This document shows, piece after piece, positions 18,630 to 28,191 of a DNA stretch of 64,000 nucleotides. The translations under genes were made by a program, and so were the position numbers. The stretch's first letter is position 1; every line of letters starts with the position of its first letter. The notes under the pieces were generated by a model. That model made no database searches. It was not told the origin of the DNA and worked only from the letters and a program-made list of their open reading frames with translations. The stretch covers positions 62,001 through 126,000 of the forward strand of contig JBNKUL010000035.1 in NCBI GenBank assembly GCA_050298555.1, written 5' to 3'. The DNA comes from JAPHSX01 sp050298555 (GTDB lineage: Bacteria; Pseudomonadota; Gammaproteobacteria; Thiohalomonadales; Thiohalomonadaceae).

Positions 18630-19217
18630 TTATTCAGCGTTGGAATTCAGTCGTGATGCCTTGCGGATCAGGATGGGCTGTTTCGGCACATCGCGGTAGG
18701 GGCCGCGGCTGCCGGTGGCAACGCCCTTTATCGCCTTGACCACGTCCATCCCCTTGACCACGCGGCCAAACACGGCATAGCCCCAGGCGCGAGGGGTCTT
18801 TTCACGGAAATCGAGGCTGCTGTTGTTGGCGACGTTGATAAAGAACTGGGCGGTGGCCGAGTGAGGGTTGCCGGTACGTGCCATGGCGATGGTGCCGACC
18901 TTGTTGCGCAGCATGTTGTCCGCCTCGTTGGGGATGGGCGCGCGGGTCGGTTTTTTCTCCATCTCGGGGGTGAAGCCGCCGCCCTGGATCATGAAGCCGT
19001 CGATCACGCGATGGAAGATAGTCTCGTTGTAGAAGCCATCATCCACATACTGCAGGAAGTTGGCCACGGATTTGGGGGCCTTTTGCGGATAGAGTTCGAT
19101 AACGATATCGCCCTTGCTGGTCTGCATCAGCACGCGGGGGTTAACCTCGTCGGCGCTGGTCTGCGCCGCCAGCAACAGCAGAAGCAGGGCGGCAAGGGAG
19201 GAGAGCAGTGATTTCAT
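18630..19217 (-). CDS. Periplasmic cyclophilin-type peptidyl-prolyl isomerase
   Basis: A 195-residue cyclophilin with an N-terminal signal peptide (LLSSLAALLLLLLAAQTSA), so probably periplasmic like PpiA. The active-site segments FHRVIDGFMIQGGGF and HSATAQFFINVANN are intact. ATG at 19217 is chosen because it places the signal peptide correctly and has a GGAG-type site upstream; an ATG 11 codons earlier is less likely. Fifteen bases separate it from ppiB on the same strand. Confidence 0.9.
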   Translation of the reverse strand: MKSLLSSLAALLLLLLAAQTSADEVNPRVLMQTSKGDIVIELYPQKAPKSVANFLQYVDDGFYNETIFHRVIDGFMIQGGGFTPEMEKKPTRAPIPNEADNMLRNKVGTIAMARTGNPHSATAQFFINVANNSSLDFREKTPRAWGYAVFGRVVKGMDVVKAIKGVATGSRGPYRDVPKQPILIRKASRLNSNAE

Positions 19218-19342
19218 GGTGGCTCCTTCGCGGTGAAAAGCGGCCATCATATCGGCTCCGCCCTTCCGGGGAAAGGGAGGGGGTGCGCGGTGACGAGTGA
19301 CACGCTATTTTTATGAGGAGTGAATCGGCAACGGATAGATGA

Positions 19343-20332
19343 ATGAAAAGCAGCAGGATACAGCGGCTGGTAGGGATTGGTGGTGTTGATGAGGGGGAAA
19401 ATGCCAGGGCCAGGGCGTGGGGGGGGCGCTTTGAGGTACCGATGCTACTCCTCGCTCTCTGGATCCCGCTGCAGTGGTACCTGGAGCAGAAGGGGATGAT
19501 CTCGCCGCTGTTGGGACGCGTCGCCGATTGGCTGGTGTGGCTGCTGTTCGTGGTGGAGACTTCGGTGATCGCCTCGGTGGCGAGCCAGCCCCGCAGCTAC
19601 CTGCGCAGCAACTGGATGAACCTGGTGATCATCATCGGCGGTCTGCCGCTGGTCTGGAACGTCACGCCGCTGGCCGGGGTGCTGCGCAATCTGCGTCTGT
19701 TGCTACTACTCAGCCTGTTCCTGCGCTTTTCGGCTACGGTGCGGGCGCTGCTGCGGCATAACAGTATTGGTGTCGCCCTGGGGGCGGCTGCGGTGGTAAT
19801 AATCCTCTCGGGCTTGATGATGGCGGCGATCGAACCGGACGTGGTCTCGCCCTGGGACGGCATCTGGTGGGCCTGGGTCACCGTAACCACCGTGGGCTAT
19901 GGCGACATCGTGCCTCACACGCCGGCGGGAAAATTGTTTGGTTCCCTGCTGATCCTCCTCGGGGTTGCCCTGTTCGCGCTGATGACCGCCAGCTTCTCCT
20001 CCTACTTCATCGGCCGTGATGTTACCCGGGTGGAGGAGGACCTTGAGCGCGACGTCTCCAAACTGGAACAGGAGGATGTGGACCTTCGCAGTACGATGGG
20101 GCGGATGAGTAAGACCCTGGCACGGCTGGAGGATCGTCTGGCGGAGCTTGAGCGCAAGGAGGACGAGGTAAGCCGGGTAGAGCACGATATCGAGCGTAAA
20201 GTCAGCAGGGCGCAATACCACGACGTGGATCTGCCATCGCTCATTGATTCGGTGGGCGACAAAATTGGCAGCAGGTTGAAGCGGATTGAGAGCCGCCTCG
20301 AGGGTCTGGAGAGGCGCATGCGGGATAAGTGA
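19343..20332 (+). CDS. Voltage-gated-type potassium channel protein
   Basis: A 329-residue integral membrane protein with several hydrophobic helices between residues 32 and 222. The pore loop WVTVTTVGYGDIVPHTPAGK contains the K+ selectivity filter TVGYGD (183-188), and an Arg-containing helix before it could be a reduced voltage sensor (LRNLRLLLLLSLFLRFSATVRALLR). The last 100 residues are highly charged heptad-like sequence (VEEDLERDVSKLEQEDVDL onward), a predicted cytosolic coiled coil that could tetramerise. No RCK domain is present. The ligand and physiological role are not visible. Confidence 0.85.
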   Translation: MKSSRIQRLVGIGGVDEGENARARAWGGRFEVPMLLLALWIPLQWYLEQKGMISPLLGRVADWLVWLLFVVETSVIASVASQPRSYLRSNWMNLVIIIGGLPLVWNVTPLAGVLRNLRLLLLLSLFLRFSATVRALLRHNSIGVALGAAAVVIILSGLMMAAIEPDVVSPWDGIWWAWVTVTTVGYGDIVPHTPAGKLFGSLLILLGVALFALMTASFSSYFIGRDVTRVEEDLERDVSKLEQEDVDLRSTMGRMSKTLARLEDRLAELERKEDEVSRVEHDIERKVSRAQYHDVDLPSLIDSVGDKIGSRLKRIESRLEGLERRMRDK

Positions 20333-20406
20333 TGACCCTTCTCGTGTCCCGCGCTTTCGGCTAACATGCCCCGTTCTTTAACGATGATGTGACGGATAGT
20401 AAAACG

Positions 20407-21807
20407 ATGGCGTACCAGCACCAACTCAAGGTCCATAACAACCTCACCAAGCAGCTTGAGCCCTTTGAGCCTATCGACCCGGCCAACGTGCGCATGTATG
20501 TCTGCGGCATGACGGTTTACGACTACTGCCATATCGGACATGCCCGGGTGCTGGTGGTGTTCGATGTAATCCAGCGTTACCTGCGCCGTATCTACGGCGA
20601 TAAGGCGGTCACCTACATCCGCAACATCACCGATATCGACGACAAGATTATTGCCCGCGCTAATGAGAATGGTGAGGACTTCAACGCCTTGACCGACCGT
20701 TTCATCGCGGCGATGCACGAGGATGCCGACCTGATGGGGGTGGCGCGCCCCGACGACGAGCCGCGCGCCACCCTGCACATGGACGAGATCCTGGCGATGA
20801 TCGAAAAGCTTATCGCCAACGGTTATGCCTATGCGGCAGACAACGGTGATGTCTACTACGACGTCTCCAGATTCGAGGGCTACGGTAAGCTCTCCGGTAA
20901 AAACCCGGATGATCTGCGTGCCGGTGAGCGTGTTGCGGTCGATGAGCATAAGGATGACCCACTCGACTTCGTATTGTGGAAGGCGGCCAAGCCGGGCGAG
21001 CCCTACTGGGAGTCGCCCTGGGGCAACGGTCGTCCCGGCTGGCACATCGAGTGCTCGGCCATGTCCACCCACGCCCTGGGCAACCACTTCGACATCCACG
21101 GCGGCGGCCTGGACCTGCAGTTCCCCCACCACGAGAACGAGATCGCCCAGTCCGAGGGGGCCTGTGGTTGCCAGTTCGTCAACTACTGGCTGCACAACGG
21201 TTTTGTCCGTGTGGACAACGAAAAGATGTCCAAGTCGCTGGGCAACTTCTTCACCATCCGCGAGGTATTGAAGAAGTACGACGCCGAGGTGATTCGCTAC
21301 TTCATCCTCAGCTCCCACTACCGCAGCCCGCTCAACTACTCCGATGCCCACCTGGAGAACGCCAAGAACGCTCTGACCACCCTCTATACCGCACTGCGTG
21401 ATGTAGCGGTGGCTGAGCTTGTCGAGACCGAGCACAGCGAGCGCTTCTATAAGGTAATGGACGAGGACTTCAACTCCGCCGAGGCTCTGGCGGTACTGTT
21501 CGAGCTGGCGCGTGAGCTCAACCGCCTCAAGGCGGCGGGCGAGGAGGCCTCCGGCGTCGCTGCCGAGCTCAAGTCCCTGGCCAGCCTGCTGGGGCTGCTG
21601 CAACGCGACCCGGAGGCCTTCCTCAAGGGGGGCACTGTCGGCTCCGACGGCCCCGATGATGCGGCCATCGATGCCATGGTGGCGGCGCGGGTACAGGCCA
21701 AGCAGGAGAAGAACTGGGCCGAGGCGGACCGCATTCGTGATGAGCTCAAGGAGATGGGCATCGTGCTGGAAGATGGTGCCGGCGGCACCAGCTGGCGCCG
21801 CGACTAG
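20407..21807 (+). CDS. cysS: Cysteinyl-tRNA synthetase
   Basis: Charges tRNA-Cys with cysteine. The class I synthetase motifs HIGHAR and KMSKSLGN are present, with zinc ligands in MYVCGMTVYD and HIECSAM and in the HHENEIAQSEGAC region. The C-terminal helical anticodon-binding part ends with MGIVLEDGAGGTSWRRD, as in E. coli. ATG at 20407 is preferred; a GTG six codons upstream is possible. Length about 466 residues is normal. The next gene starts eight bases after the stop. Confidence 0.97.
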   Translation: MAYQHQLKVHNNLTKQLEPFEPIDPANVRMYVCGMTVYDYCHIGHARVLVVFDVIQRYLRRIYGDKAVTYIRNITDIDDKIIARANENGEDFNALTDRFIAAMHEDADLMGVARPDDEPRATLHMDEILAMIEKLIANGYAYAADNGDVYYDVSRFEGYGKLSGKNPDDLRAGERVAVDEHKDDPLDFVLWKAAKPGEPYWESPWGNGRPGWHIECSAMSTHALGNHFDIHGGGLDLQFPHHENEIAQSEGACGCQFVNYWLHNGFVRVDNEKMSKSLGNFFTIREVLKKYDAEVIRYFILSSHYRSPLNYSDAHLENAKNALTTLYTALRDVAVAELVETEHSERFYKVMDEDFNSAEALAVLFELARELNRLKAAGEEASGVAAELKSLASLLGLLQRDPEAFLKGGTVGSDGPDDAAIDAMVAARVQAKQEKNWAEADRIRDELKEMGIVLEDGAGGTSWRRD

Positions 21808-21815
21808 GGGCAGCC

Positions 21816-22466
21816 GTGTTGAACGCAGGCCTGGTCACCTGGGGGACGGCGCTGGTAGTGATGGCGGCGGCCCTGTGGTCGGGGTGGCGTCCGCTGCGCC
21901 AGCTCCACCACAGGCGGCGGCGTGAAAAACTCATCAGCCAATACGGTTTGCAGCGCCTCGATAACCTGATGCTGGAGGACGGCATGGGCGGCCAGCGCGT
22001 GCTGGAGCACCTGCTGCTGCGCCCGGACGGTCTGCTGTTGCTGCTGCCGCGCCACTGCGAAGGAGCCCTGTTCGGCGGCGACCATATCGATAGCTGGACC
22101 CAGATGGTCGGCGGCAGGAGTTATCACTTTGTGAACCCCCAGCATCAGCTCGACGAGCTGCTGTCGGTATTGCGTTACCAGCTGCCGGGGATCCCGGTAG
22201 AGGGGCGTATCCTGTTCAGCGGTGACTGCCGTTTTCCCAAGGGGCGGCCCGGGCGCCTGCTACTGCTTGATGAATTGGCGGCAGAGGGCAGTGTTGAGCA
22301 GGCGGTGGTACCGGTGCTCGATCAGGCCTGGGAGAAGCTTCGCTCGCAGCCCCGAGCCGAGGCGTCTGAGGAGGAGCCGGCCTATCGTGTCTCGGCCCCG
22401 CGCTTGTGGTTTAGCGCGTTCGCTACCCTGGCCGTGGCCGCCTGGCTGGGGTGGCGCCTGTTATGA
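21816..22466 (+). CDS. Membrane-anchored NERD-like domain protein
   Basis: A 216-residue protein with a hydrophobic helix at each end (about 5-24 and 195-214) and a soluble middle. The middle has a pattern weakly resembling the nuclease-related NERD domain: GGQRVLEHLLL, a beta strand rich in Leu, then a Trp-containing WTQMVGGRSYHFVNPQHQLDEL like the NERD W...NP.xQ segment. The acidic/Lys nuclease residues are not obvious, so activity is doubtful. It follows cysS closely and its stop overlaps the start of the sensor kinase gene, so it may be co-expressed with that two-component system. Confidence 0.5.
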   Translation: MLNAGLVTWGTALVVMAAALWSGWRPLRQLHHRRRREKLISQYGLQRLDNLMLEDGMGGQRVLEHLLLRPDGLLLLLPRHCEGALFGGDHIDSWTQMVGGRSYHFVNPQHQLDELLSVLRYQLPGIPVEGRILFSGDCRFPKGRPGRLLLLDELAAEGSVEQAVVPVLDQAWEKLRSQPRAEASEEEPAYRVSAPRLWFSAFATLAVAAWLGWRLL

Positions 22467-24619
22467 TGCGCCGCCTCCACTTTCTGTTGCTGCTGCTGTT
22501 TGCCCCCCAGCTGTTTGCCGCCAAACCGGTGAGTATCGGTGTACTCAGTCACCGCGGTGATGAGGCGACCCTCGCCCACTGGTCGAAGACGGCCGATTAT
22601 CTCACCGAGCAGCTTCCCGACTACCACTTCACCATCGTGCCGCTCGACTTCTCCGAGGTCGACCCGGCGGTGGGTAACGGTAAGGTGGATTTTATCCTGG
22701 TCAATCCGGCGATTTACGTAAATCTGGAGGTGCGCCACCGCGTCTCGCGTATCGCCACGATGAAGAACCTGTGGAAGGGGGAGGCCTACAACCTCTTCGG
22801 CGGGGTGATCTTTGCCCGTGCCGAGCGCTACGACCTGCAGCGCCTGGAGGACCTGCGCGACAAGACCATGATGGCGGTGGACGAAACCTCGCTGGGCGGC
22901 TTCATGATGGCGGTGCGTGAGCTGCAGCGGGTAGGGCTTAACCCCTACCGTGACCTGGCGGATATCCGCTTCGGCGGCACCCACGACAGTGTGGTGATGG
23001 CGGTACGCAATGGCCTGGTTGACGTCGGCACGGTGCGTACCGACATCCTCGAGAGGATGGAGCAGGAGGGGCGCATCAAGCTCAGGGAGTTTCGCATTAT
23101 CAACCAGTATGAGCAGATGGAGGAGCACGCCCAGTTCCCGCTGGTGCACAGTACCGCCCTCTATCCCGAGTGGCCCTTCAGCAAGGTGCAGCACACCAGC
23201 AACCGCCTGGCCAGCCGCGTTTCCATCGCGCTGGCGGAAATGCCGGCGGATCACCCGGCGGCGCTGAGCGGCAACTATGCCGGCTGGACCATTCCCCTCG
23301 ACTATCAGCCGGTACACGACCTGTTGCGTGAGTTGATGCTGCCCCCCTACCAGCACCGTGAAGGCTTCACCCTGCTTGATGTGTTGCTGCGCTACTGGGC
23401 ATGGTTCCTCGGTGGTCTCTTATTGCTGCTGTTTTTCGGCGGCATGACCACCTGGATCTGGCGCCTTAACCGCGCCCTGAACGACGCCAAGTTGCAGCTG
23501 GAGCGCCAGCATACGCTGATCCTCAACTCGGTGGCCGATGGTATTTACGGGGTCGATACCGACGGTAATGCCACCTTCGTCAATCAGGCGATGGAGCTGC
23601 TTACCGGCTGGAGTGCCGAAGAGCTGATCGGCAAGAACCAGCACAAGATTCTGCACCACACCCATGCCGATGGCAGCCACTTCCCCGGTAGCGAGTGCCC
23701 GGTCTATCACACCTTTCGCGATAACCAGTCCCGCTACGTGGATGACGATATCTTCTGGTGTAAGGACGGCAGCAGTATCCCGGTGGAGTACTCCAGTACG
23801 CCCATCCGCGATACCCGAGGCGAGACGACCGGTGCGGTGGTGGTGTTTCGCAACATTGCCGAGCGTAAGCGCGCGGCGGAGGAGGCGCGTCAGCACCAGA
23901 CCGAGATGGCCCATGTGACGCGTCTCAGTACCATGGGGGAGATGGCCTCGGGGATTGCCCATGAACTCAATCAGCCCCTGTCGGCGATCAGTAACTACAC
24001 CCGCGGCTGTATCCGCATGTTGCAAAGCCGCGGCGAGAGTCCGCATGACCCGCTGGTTAGTGCCATGGAGCAGGTGGCCAAGCAGGCCGAACGTGCCGGT
24101 GAGATTATCCGCCAGTTGCGCCGCTTCGTGCGCAAGGAAAAGCCGGAGCGCGAGTGGGTCGATATGGAGGTGCTGCTGCGCTCGTTGTTGCGCTTCATTC
24201 AGCCGGAACTTCGTAAGGCCCAGGTGAAGCTGGAGCTCGACATTGCCACCGGCCTTCCGGCCGTTTGGGCGCACTCGATACAGCTTGAGCAGGTGCTGCT
24301 CAACCTGACGCGAAACGCCATTGAGGCGATGCAGGAGAACCCCGGGGAGCGCCGTTTACGTCTCGCCGCACGGCAACAAAACGGCGAGCTGATCGTCGAG
24401 GTGGCCGATAACGGTCAGGGCATAGAGAGCGAGCTGCGCGAGCGTCTCTTTACCCCCTTCGTCACCACCAAGCAGCGGGGGATGGGGCTGGGGCTTTCCA
24501 TCAGCAAGGGGATCATTGAGGCCCACGACGGCCAACTGAAGCTGCAGGCCACTTCGGAGGAGGGGACATGTTTTGTTATCATCCTCCCCCTGCGTGGCGA
24601 GGAAATGAGCGATGAGTGA
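22463..24619 (+). CDS. PhnD-type periplasmic sensor, PAS-containing histidine kinase (TtrS-like architecture)
   Basis: A 718-residue hybrid of a secreted-type sensor and a kinase. It has a signal sequence (about 1-22) and a PhnD/phosphonate-binding-type periplasmic domain (about 24-300). A transmembrane helix (about 315-335, WFLGGLLLLLFFGG) is followed by a PAS domain (about 355-465). The HisKA box MGEMASGIAHELNQPLSAISNY is FixL-like. HATPase boxes are N (LTRNAIEAM), G1 (VADNGQGI) and G2 (GMGLGLSISKG). The PhnD-type sensor layout is that of TtrS, the tetrathionate sensor, but no ttr genes are nearby, so the ligand is unknown. The start ATG-ATG overlaps the preceding stop; its own stop overlaps the response regulator gene. 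Confidence 0.85.
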   Translation: MMRRLHFLLLLLFAPQLFAAKPVSIGVLSHRGDEATLAHWSKTADYLTEQLPDYHFTIVPLDFSEVDPAVGNGKVDFILVNPAIYVNLEVRHRVSRIATMKNLWKGEAYNLFGGVIFARAERYDLQRLEDLRDKTMMAVDETSLGGFMMAVRELQRVGLNPYRDLADIRFGGTHDSVVMAVRNGLVDVGTVRTDILERMEQEGRIKLREFRIINQYEQMEEHAQFPLVHSTALYPEWPFSKVQHTSNRLASRVSIALAEMPADHPAALSGNYAGWTIPLDYQPVHDLLRELMLPPYQHREGFTLLDVLLRYWAWFLGGLLLLLFFGGMTTWIWRLNRALNDAKLQLERQHTLILNSVADGIYGVDTDGNATFVNQAMELLTGWSAEELIGKNQHKILHHTHADGSHFPGSECPVYHTFRDNQSRYVDDDIFWCKDGSSIPVEYSSTPIRDTRGETTGAVVVFRNIAERKRAAEEARQHQTEMAHVTRLSTMGEMASGIAHELNQPLSAISNYTRGCIRMLQSRGESPHDPLVSAMEQVAKQAERAGEIIRQLRRFVRKEKPEREWVDMEVLLRSLLRFIQPELRKAQVKLELDIATGLPAVWAHSIQLEQVLLNLTRNAIEAMQENPGERRLRLAARQQNGELIVEVADNGQGIESELRERLFTPFVTTKQRGMGLGLSISKGIIEAHDGQLKLQATSEEGTCFVIILPLRGEEMSDE

Positions 24620-25235
24620 AGAGGCGACAGTATTTATCGTAGATGACGATGAGGCGGTGAGGGACTCCCTCTCCTTTCTCATGCAGTCGGTGGGTCTGCA
24701 GACCGAGAGTTTCGACTCGGCCGACAGCTTTCTGCAGGCCGAGCCGGTAGAGCGTGCCGGCTGTCTGCTGCTCGATATCCGTATGCCGGGTATGAGCGGA
24801 CTGGAGCTGCAGGGGCTGTTGCAGGAGCGGGGGATCCGCCTGCCGGTGATCTTTATCTCCGGTCACGCCGATGTGCCGATGGCGGTGCGCGCCCTCAAGG
24901 CGGGAGCCTTCGACTTCGTGGAGAAGCCGTTTAACGATCAGCTGCTGCTCGACTGTGTACAGCGCGCCATCGAGTCGGATCGCCAACAGCGCCAGAGTGA
25001 GGCGCAACTTGACGAGTGGCGAGCCCGCCTCGACACCCTCACCCCACGAGAGCGCGAGGTGATGGAGCTGGTTGTGGACGGTGCCCCCAATAAGGTAATT
25101 AGCTCCACCCTGGGTGTGAGCCTGAAGACGGTGGAGGCGCACCGTGCCCGTGTGATGGACAAGCTCAAGGCCGATTCACTTTCCCACCTGGTGCGTATGT
25201 GCGTGCTGCTTAAGGCGGCGCAGAACGAAGGCTAA
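24612..25235 (+). CDS. FixJ/NarL-type response regulator
   Basis: A 207-residue regulator: receiver domain (about 5-120) with the acidic pocket VDDD, phospho-acceptor D55 in LLDIRMPG, and K105 in VEKPF, then a LuxR-type helix-turn-helix (about 143-200, LTPREREVMELVVDG and SLKTVEAHRARVMDKL). It overlaps the end of the kinase gene by eight bases, so the two form one two-component pair of the FixLJ/TtrSR class. Targets are not visible; an inverted repeat about 35 bp downstream of its stop is a possible binding site. Confidence 0.92.
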   Translation: MSEEATVFIVDDDEAVRDSLSFLMQSVGLQTESFDSADSFLQAEPVERAGCLLLDIRMPGMSGLELQGLLQERGIRLPVIFISGHADVPMAVRALKAGAFDFVEKPFNDQLLLDCVQRAIESDRQQRQSEAQLDEWRARLDTLTPREREVMELVVDGAPNKVISSTLGVSLKTVEAHRARVMDKLKADSLSHLVRMCVLLKAAQNEG

Positions 25236-25554
25236 TGGCGCGGGTGCCATGGGGTAAACCCTGAGCAACTGGGTAATCGACCCAATATTCCTTTTTCCGC
25301 AACTTCCGCATAATTCTCTATAGCATTGGCCGGGAGGTAAGGCAATCCCTCCACGGCTCATTGCCTCCCCCCTATTGGCCCTGTGGTGCCAATATGGCAT
25401 GTCACAAGTGATATGCCTTTACTCTTATCAGGCAACGGACTGCCGAATTTTTTTTCCCAACTTCGATATATTTCCCTGTGTTTGCAATGCGTATCGTGTC
25501 GTGCCATCGTCTGCCGTTGTATTAACGGATAACGATGAGGCGGGTGGTTCGATA
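25236..25554. other. 319-bp intergenic region upstream of ABC exporter
   Basis: No gene is supported here. The region contains an inverted repeat TGGGT-AATCG-ACCCA (25270-25284), preceded by GGGTAAACCC, in a pattern that could be a response-regulator operator. A GC-rich alternative hairpin zone lies around 25331-25373 (GGGAGG...CCTCC and GGCAAT...ATTGCC). An AT-rich stretch with a T-run follows near 25447-25475. The open frame extending upstream from the ABC gene through this region has no transporter-like sequence. Confidence 0.5.
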
Positions 25555-27333
25555 ATGGTGTTTGACTGGCACGGCCTGCGGCGCATGGCGCTGGAGCATA
25601 AGAGCAGGCTGCTACAGGCCCACGTGGTGGCCCTGCTGGCGACCGTGATGTCGGTGCCATTACCGCTGCTGATGCCGCTGCTGGTGGATGAGGTGCTGCT
25701 GGGTCAGCCGGCGACCCTGGTTGAAACCATGAACACCCTGTTTCCCGAGGTGTGGCACGGCCCGGTGCTCTATATCCTGGCCATCCTGGTGCTGACCCTG
25801 GTGCTGCGCTTCAGTGCCCTGCTACTCACCGTGTGGCAGAACCGCTCCTTTACCTGTATCGCCAAGTCGATCACCTTCGCCATGCGCCGCGAGATGCTGC
25901 AGCGGTTACAGCGTATCTCGATGAAGGAGTACGAAACCCTGGGTAGCGGTACCGTCACCTCCCATTTTGTTACCGACCTCAATGCCATCGACGAGTTTAT
26001 CGGCGACTCCCTGAGCAAGAGCCTGATCGCGCTGCTCAGCCTCATCGGTGTCAGTAGCGTGCTGCTGTGGATGCACTGGCAGCTGGCGCTCTTCATCCTC
26101 TTTATGAACCCGCTGGTGATCTACTTCACCGTCACCTTCGGCAAGCGGGTGAAGGAGCTGAAGCGGCGCGAGAACAGTGCCTTTGAGCTGTTCCAGCAGT
26201 CACTGGGCGAGACCCTGGAGGCGATACAGCAGATCCGCGCCGCCAACCGCGAGGCACACTTTCTTAGCCGGGTGGCGGAGCAGGCGCGCGCCATTCGCGA
26301 CCACTCCGCCGCCTACTCCTGGAAGAGTGATGCGGCGACGCGCCTCTCCTTTACCATCTTCCTCATCGGTTTCGAGGGGTTTCGCGCCATAGGCATGTTG
26401 ATGGTGGTCTTCTCCGACCTCAGCGTGGGCGAGATGATGGCGGTGTTCGGCTACCTCTGGTTCATGATGACGCCGGTGCAGGAGATCCTGAACCTGCAAT
26501 ACGCCTACTACAGCGCCAACGCCGCGCTGGGACGTATCAACCGCCTGCTGTCACTGAATGAAGAGCCGGCTTATCCACACTTGGAGAACCCCTTCAGCCA
26601 CAAGCCGACGGTGGGCGTCAGTGTGCAGGGTGTCAGTTTTCGCTATCGCGACGAGGGGGAGTGGATTCTTAATAAGGTCGACCTCGATATCCGCCCCGGT
26701 GAGAAGGTGGCGCTGGTGGGGGCGAGCGGCGGCGGCAAGTCCACCCTGGTGCAGCTGATCCTCGGCCTCTATCCACCGGACAGCGGTGAGGTGCTGTTCG
26801 ACGGCGTAGCGGTGGACCGTGTCGGCCTCGATGTGGTGCGCGAAAACGTGGCGGTGGTGTTGCAGCAGCCGGCCCTGTTCAGCGACACGGTGCGCGCCAA
26901 CCTCACCCTGGGAGAGGAGCTGGAGGAGGAGGCGATGTGGCACGCGCTGGAGGTGGCACAGCTTAAACAGGTGGTGGAGGCGTTGCCGCAGGGGCTGGAT
27001 ACCTTGATCGGCCGTAACGGGGTGCGCCTCTCCGGCGGTCAGCGTCAGCGCCTTGCCATCGCCCGTATGGTGCTGAGCGATCCGCGAGTGGTGATACTGG
27101 ATGAGGCGACCTCGGCCCTCGATGCCGAGACCGAGGCCATGCTGCACGGGGCGCTACAGAAGTTCCTCGCCGGGCGCACCACCCTCATCATCGCCCATCG
27201 CCTCAGCGCGGTGAAGCAGGCGGACCGCGCCTATGTCTTCGATGGCGGCCACATCATCGAGCAGGGCAGCCACGAGGAGCTGCTGCAGGTGGATGGCTTA
27301 TACAGCCGCCTCTACGGTGAACTGCAGCAGTAG
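25555..27333 (+). CDS. Half-size ABC exporter (fused permease and ATPase)
   Basis: A 592-residue type I exporter, MsbA-like in layout. The transmembrane domain is about 15-310, with the family motif LQRISMKEYETLGSGTVTSHF at the intracellular loop. The ATPase is about 340-585, with Walker A GASGGGKST, signature LSGGQRQRLAIARM, Walker B VVILDEATSALD and the H-loop IIAHRL. It likely works as a homodimer in the inner membrane. Substrate (lipid, peptide or drug) cannot be inferred. ATG at 25555 is chosen since it opens a normal exporter N-terminus. It converges with folD, three bases away. Confidence 0.88.
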   Translation: MVFDWHGLRRMALEHKSRLLQAHVVALLATVMSVPLPLLMPLLVDEVLLGQPATLVETMNTLFPEVWHGPVLYILAILVLTLVLRFSALLLTVWQNRSFTCIAKSITFAMRREMLQRLQRISMKEYETLGSGTVTSHFVTDLNAIDEFIGDSLSKSLIALLSLIGVSSVLLWMHWQLALFILFMNPLVIYFTVTFGKRVKELKRRENSAFELFQQSLGETLEAIQQIRAANREAHFLSRVAEQARAIRDHSAAYSWKSDAATRLSFTIFLIGFEGFRAIGMLMVVFSDLSVGEMMAVFGYLWFMMTPVQEILNLQYAYYSANAALGRINRLLSLNEEPAYPHLENPFSHKPTVGVSVQGVSFRYRDEGEWILNKVDLDIRPGEKVALVGASGGGKSTLVQLILGLYPPDSGEVLFDGVAVDRVGLDVVRENVAVVLQQPALFSDTVRANLTLGEELEEEAMWHALEVAQLKQVVEALPQGLDTLIGRNGVRLSGGQRQRLAIARMVLSDPRVVILDEATSALDAETEAMLHGALQKFLAGRTTLIIAHRLSAVKQADRAYVFDGGHIIEQGSHEELLQVDGLYSRLYGELQQ

Positions 27334-27336
27334 GGA

Positions 27337-28191
27337 TTAAGCGTCGTGGCGCTCCGCCGAATCGATGGTGTTCTGCAGCAGGGTGGCACGGGTCATGGGG
27401 CCGACACCGCCCGGCACCGGGGTGATGAAGCTGGCCTTCTCGCTGGCTGAGGCAAACTCGACATCACCCACCAGCTTGCCGCTCTCCAGGCGGTTGATGC
27501 CCACGTCGATGACGATCACCCCCTGTTTCAGCCACTCGCCCTTAATCATCTCCGGGCGGCCCACCGCGGCGACGACGATGTCGGCGCGGCTTAGCTTGTC
27601 CTGCAGGTCGCGGGTCTTGCTGTGGCAGACGGTGACGGTGCAGCCGGCCATCAGCAGTTCCAGCGCCATCGGACGGCCGACGATATTGGAGGCGCCGACA
27701 ACGACGGCATCCAGCCCCTTGAGGTCGACGCCGGTGCTCTCCAGCAGGGTCATCGAGCCGCGCGGGGTGCAGGGGCGCAGGGTAGGTATCTGGGTGGTAA
27801 GGCGACCGATGTTGTAGGGGTGGAAACCGTCCACGTCCTTGTCGGGGTGGATGCGCTCGATCACCGTCTCCACGTCGATGTGAGCGGGCAGGGGTAGCTG
27901 AACCAGCAGGCCGTCGACAGTGGGGTCGGCATTGAGCTCATCGATCAGTGCCAGCAGCTCTTCCTGACTGGTCTCGGCAGGAAGGTCGTGTGAGATGGAG
28001 TTGAACTCGACCTCGGCGCAGTCCTTGCGCTTGTGGTTGACATAGACCTGAGAGGCGGGGTTCTCGCCCACCAGAATCACCGCCAGCCCCGGGGCGCGCT
28101 GACCGGCGGCCAGGCGCGCCTCGACGCGCTGCTTGATGTCCTGGCGAATTTGGGCGGCGATAGCGTTGCCGTCGATGATCTGTGCGCTCAT
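27337..28191 (-). CDS. folD: Bifunctional methylenetetrahydrofolate dehydrogenase/cyclohydrolase FolD
   Basis: FolD interconverts 5,10-methylene-, 5,10-methenyl- and 10-formyl-tetrahydrofolate using NADP in the cytosol. The 284-residue protein has YVNHKRKDC with the catalytic Lys, the VQLPLP segment, VVGASNIVGRPMA of the NADP fold, and PVPGGVGPMTRATLL near the C-terminus. Length is typical. It is transcribed away from the neighbouring tRNA cluster. Confidence 0.97.
   Translation of the reverse strand: MSAQIIDGNAIAAQIRQDIKQRVEARLAAGQRAPGLAVILVGENPASQVYVNHKRKDCAEVEFNSISHDLPAETSQEELLALIDELNADPTVDGLLVQLPLPAHIDVETVIERIHPDKDVDGFHPYNIGRLTTQIPTLRPCTPRGSMTLLESTGVDLKGLDAVVVGASNIVGRPMALELLMAGCTVTVCHSKTRDLQDKLSRADIVVAAVGRPEMIKGEWLKQGVIVIDVGINRLESGKLVGDVEFASASEKASFITPVPGGVGPMTRATLLQNTIDSAERHDA

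Noticed and set aside
20002..21603. Long open frame antisense to cysS and the channel gene
   Set aside because: It spans two real genes on the other strand and has no recognisable domain.
25375..25554. In-frame extension upstream of the ABC exporter
   Set aside because: The translated extension has no exporter-like or signal sequence, and a good start at 25555 gives a normal N-terminus.
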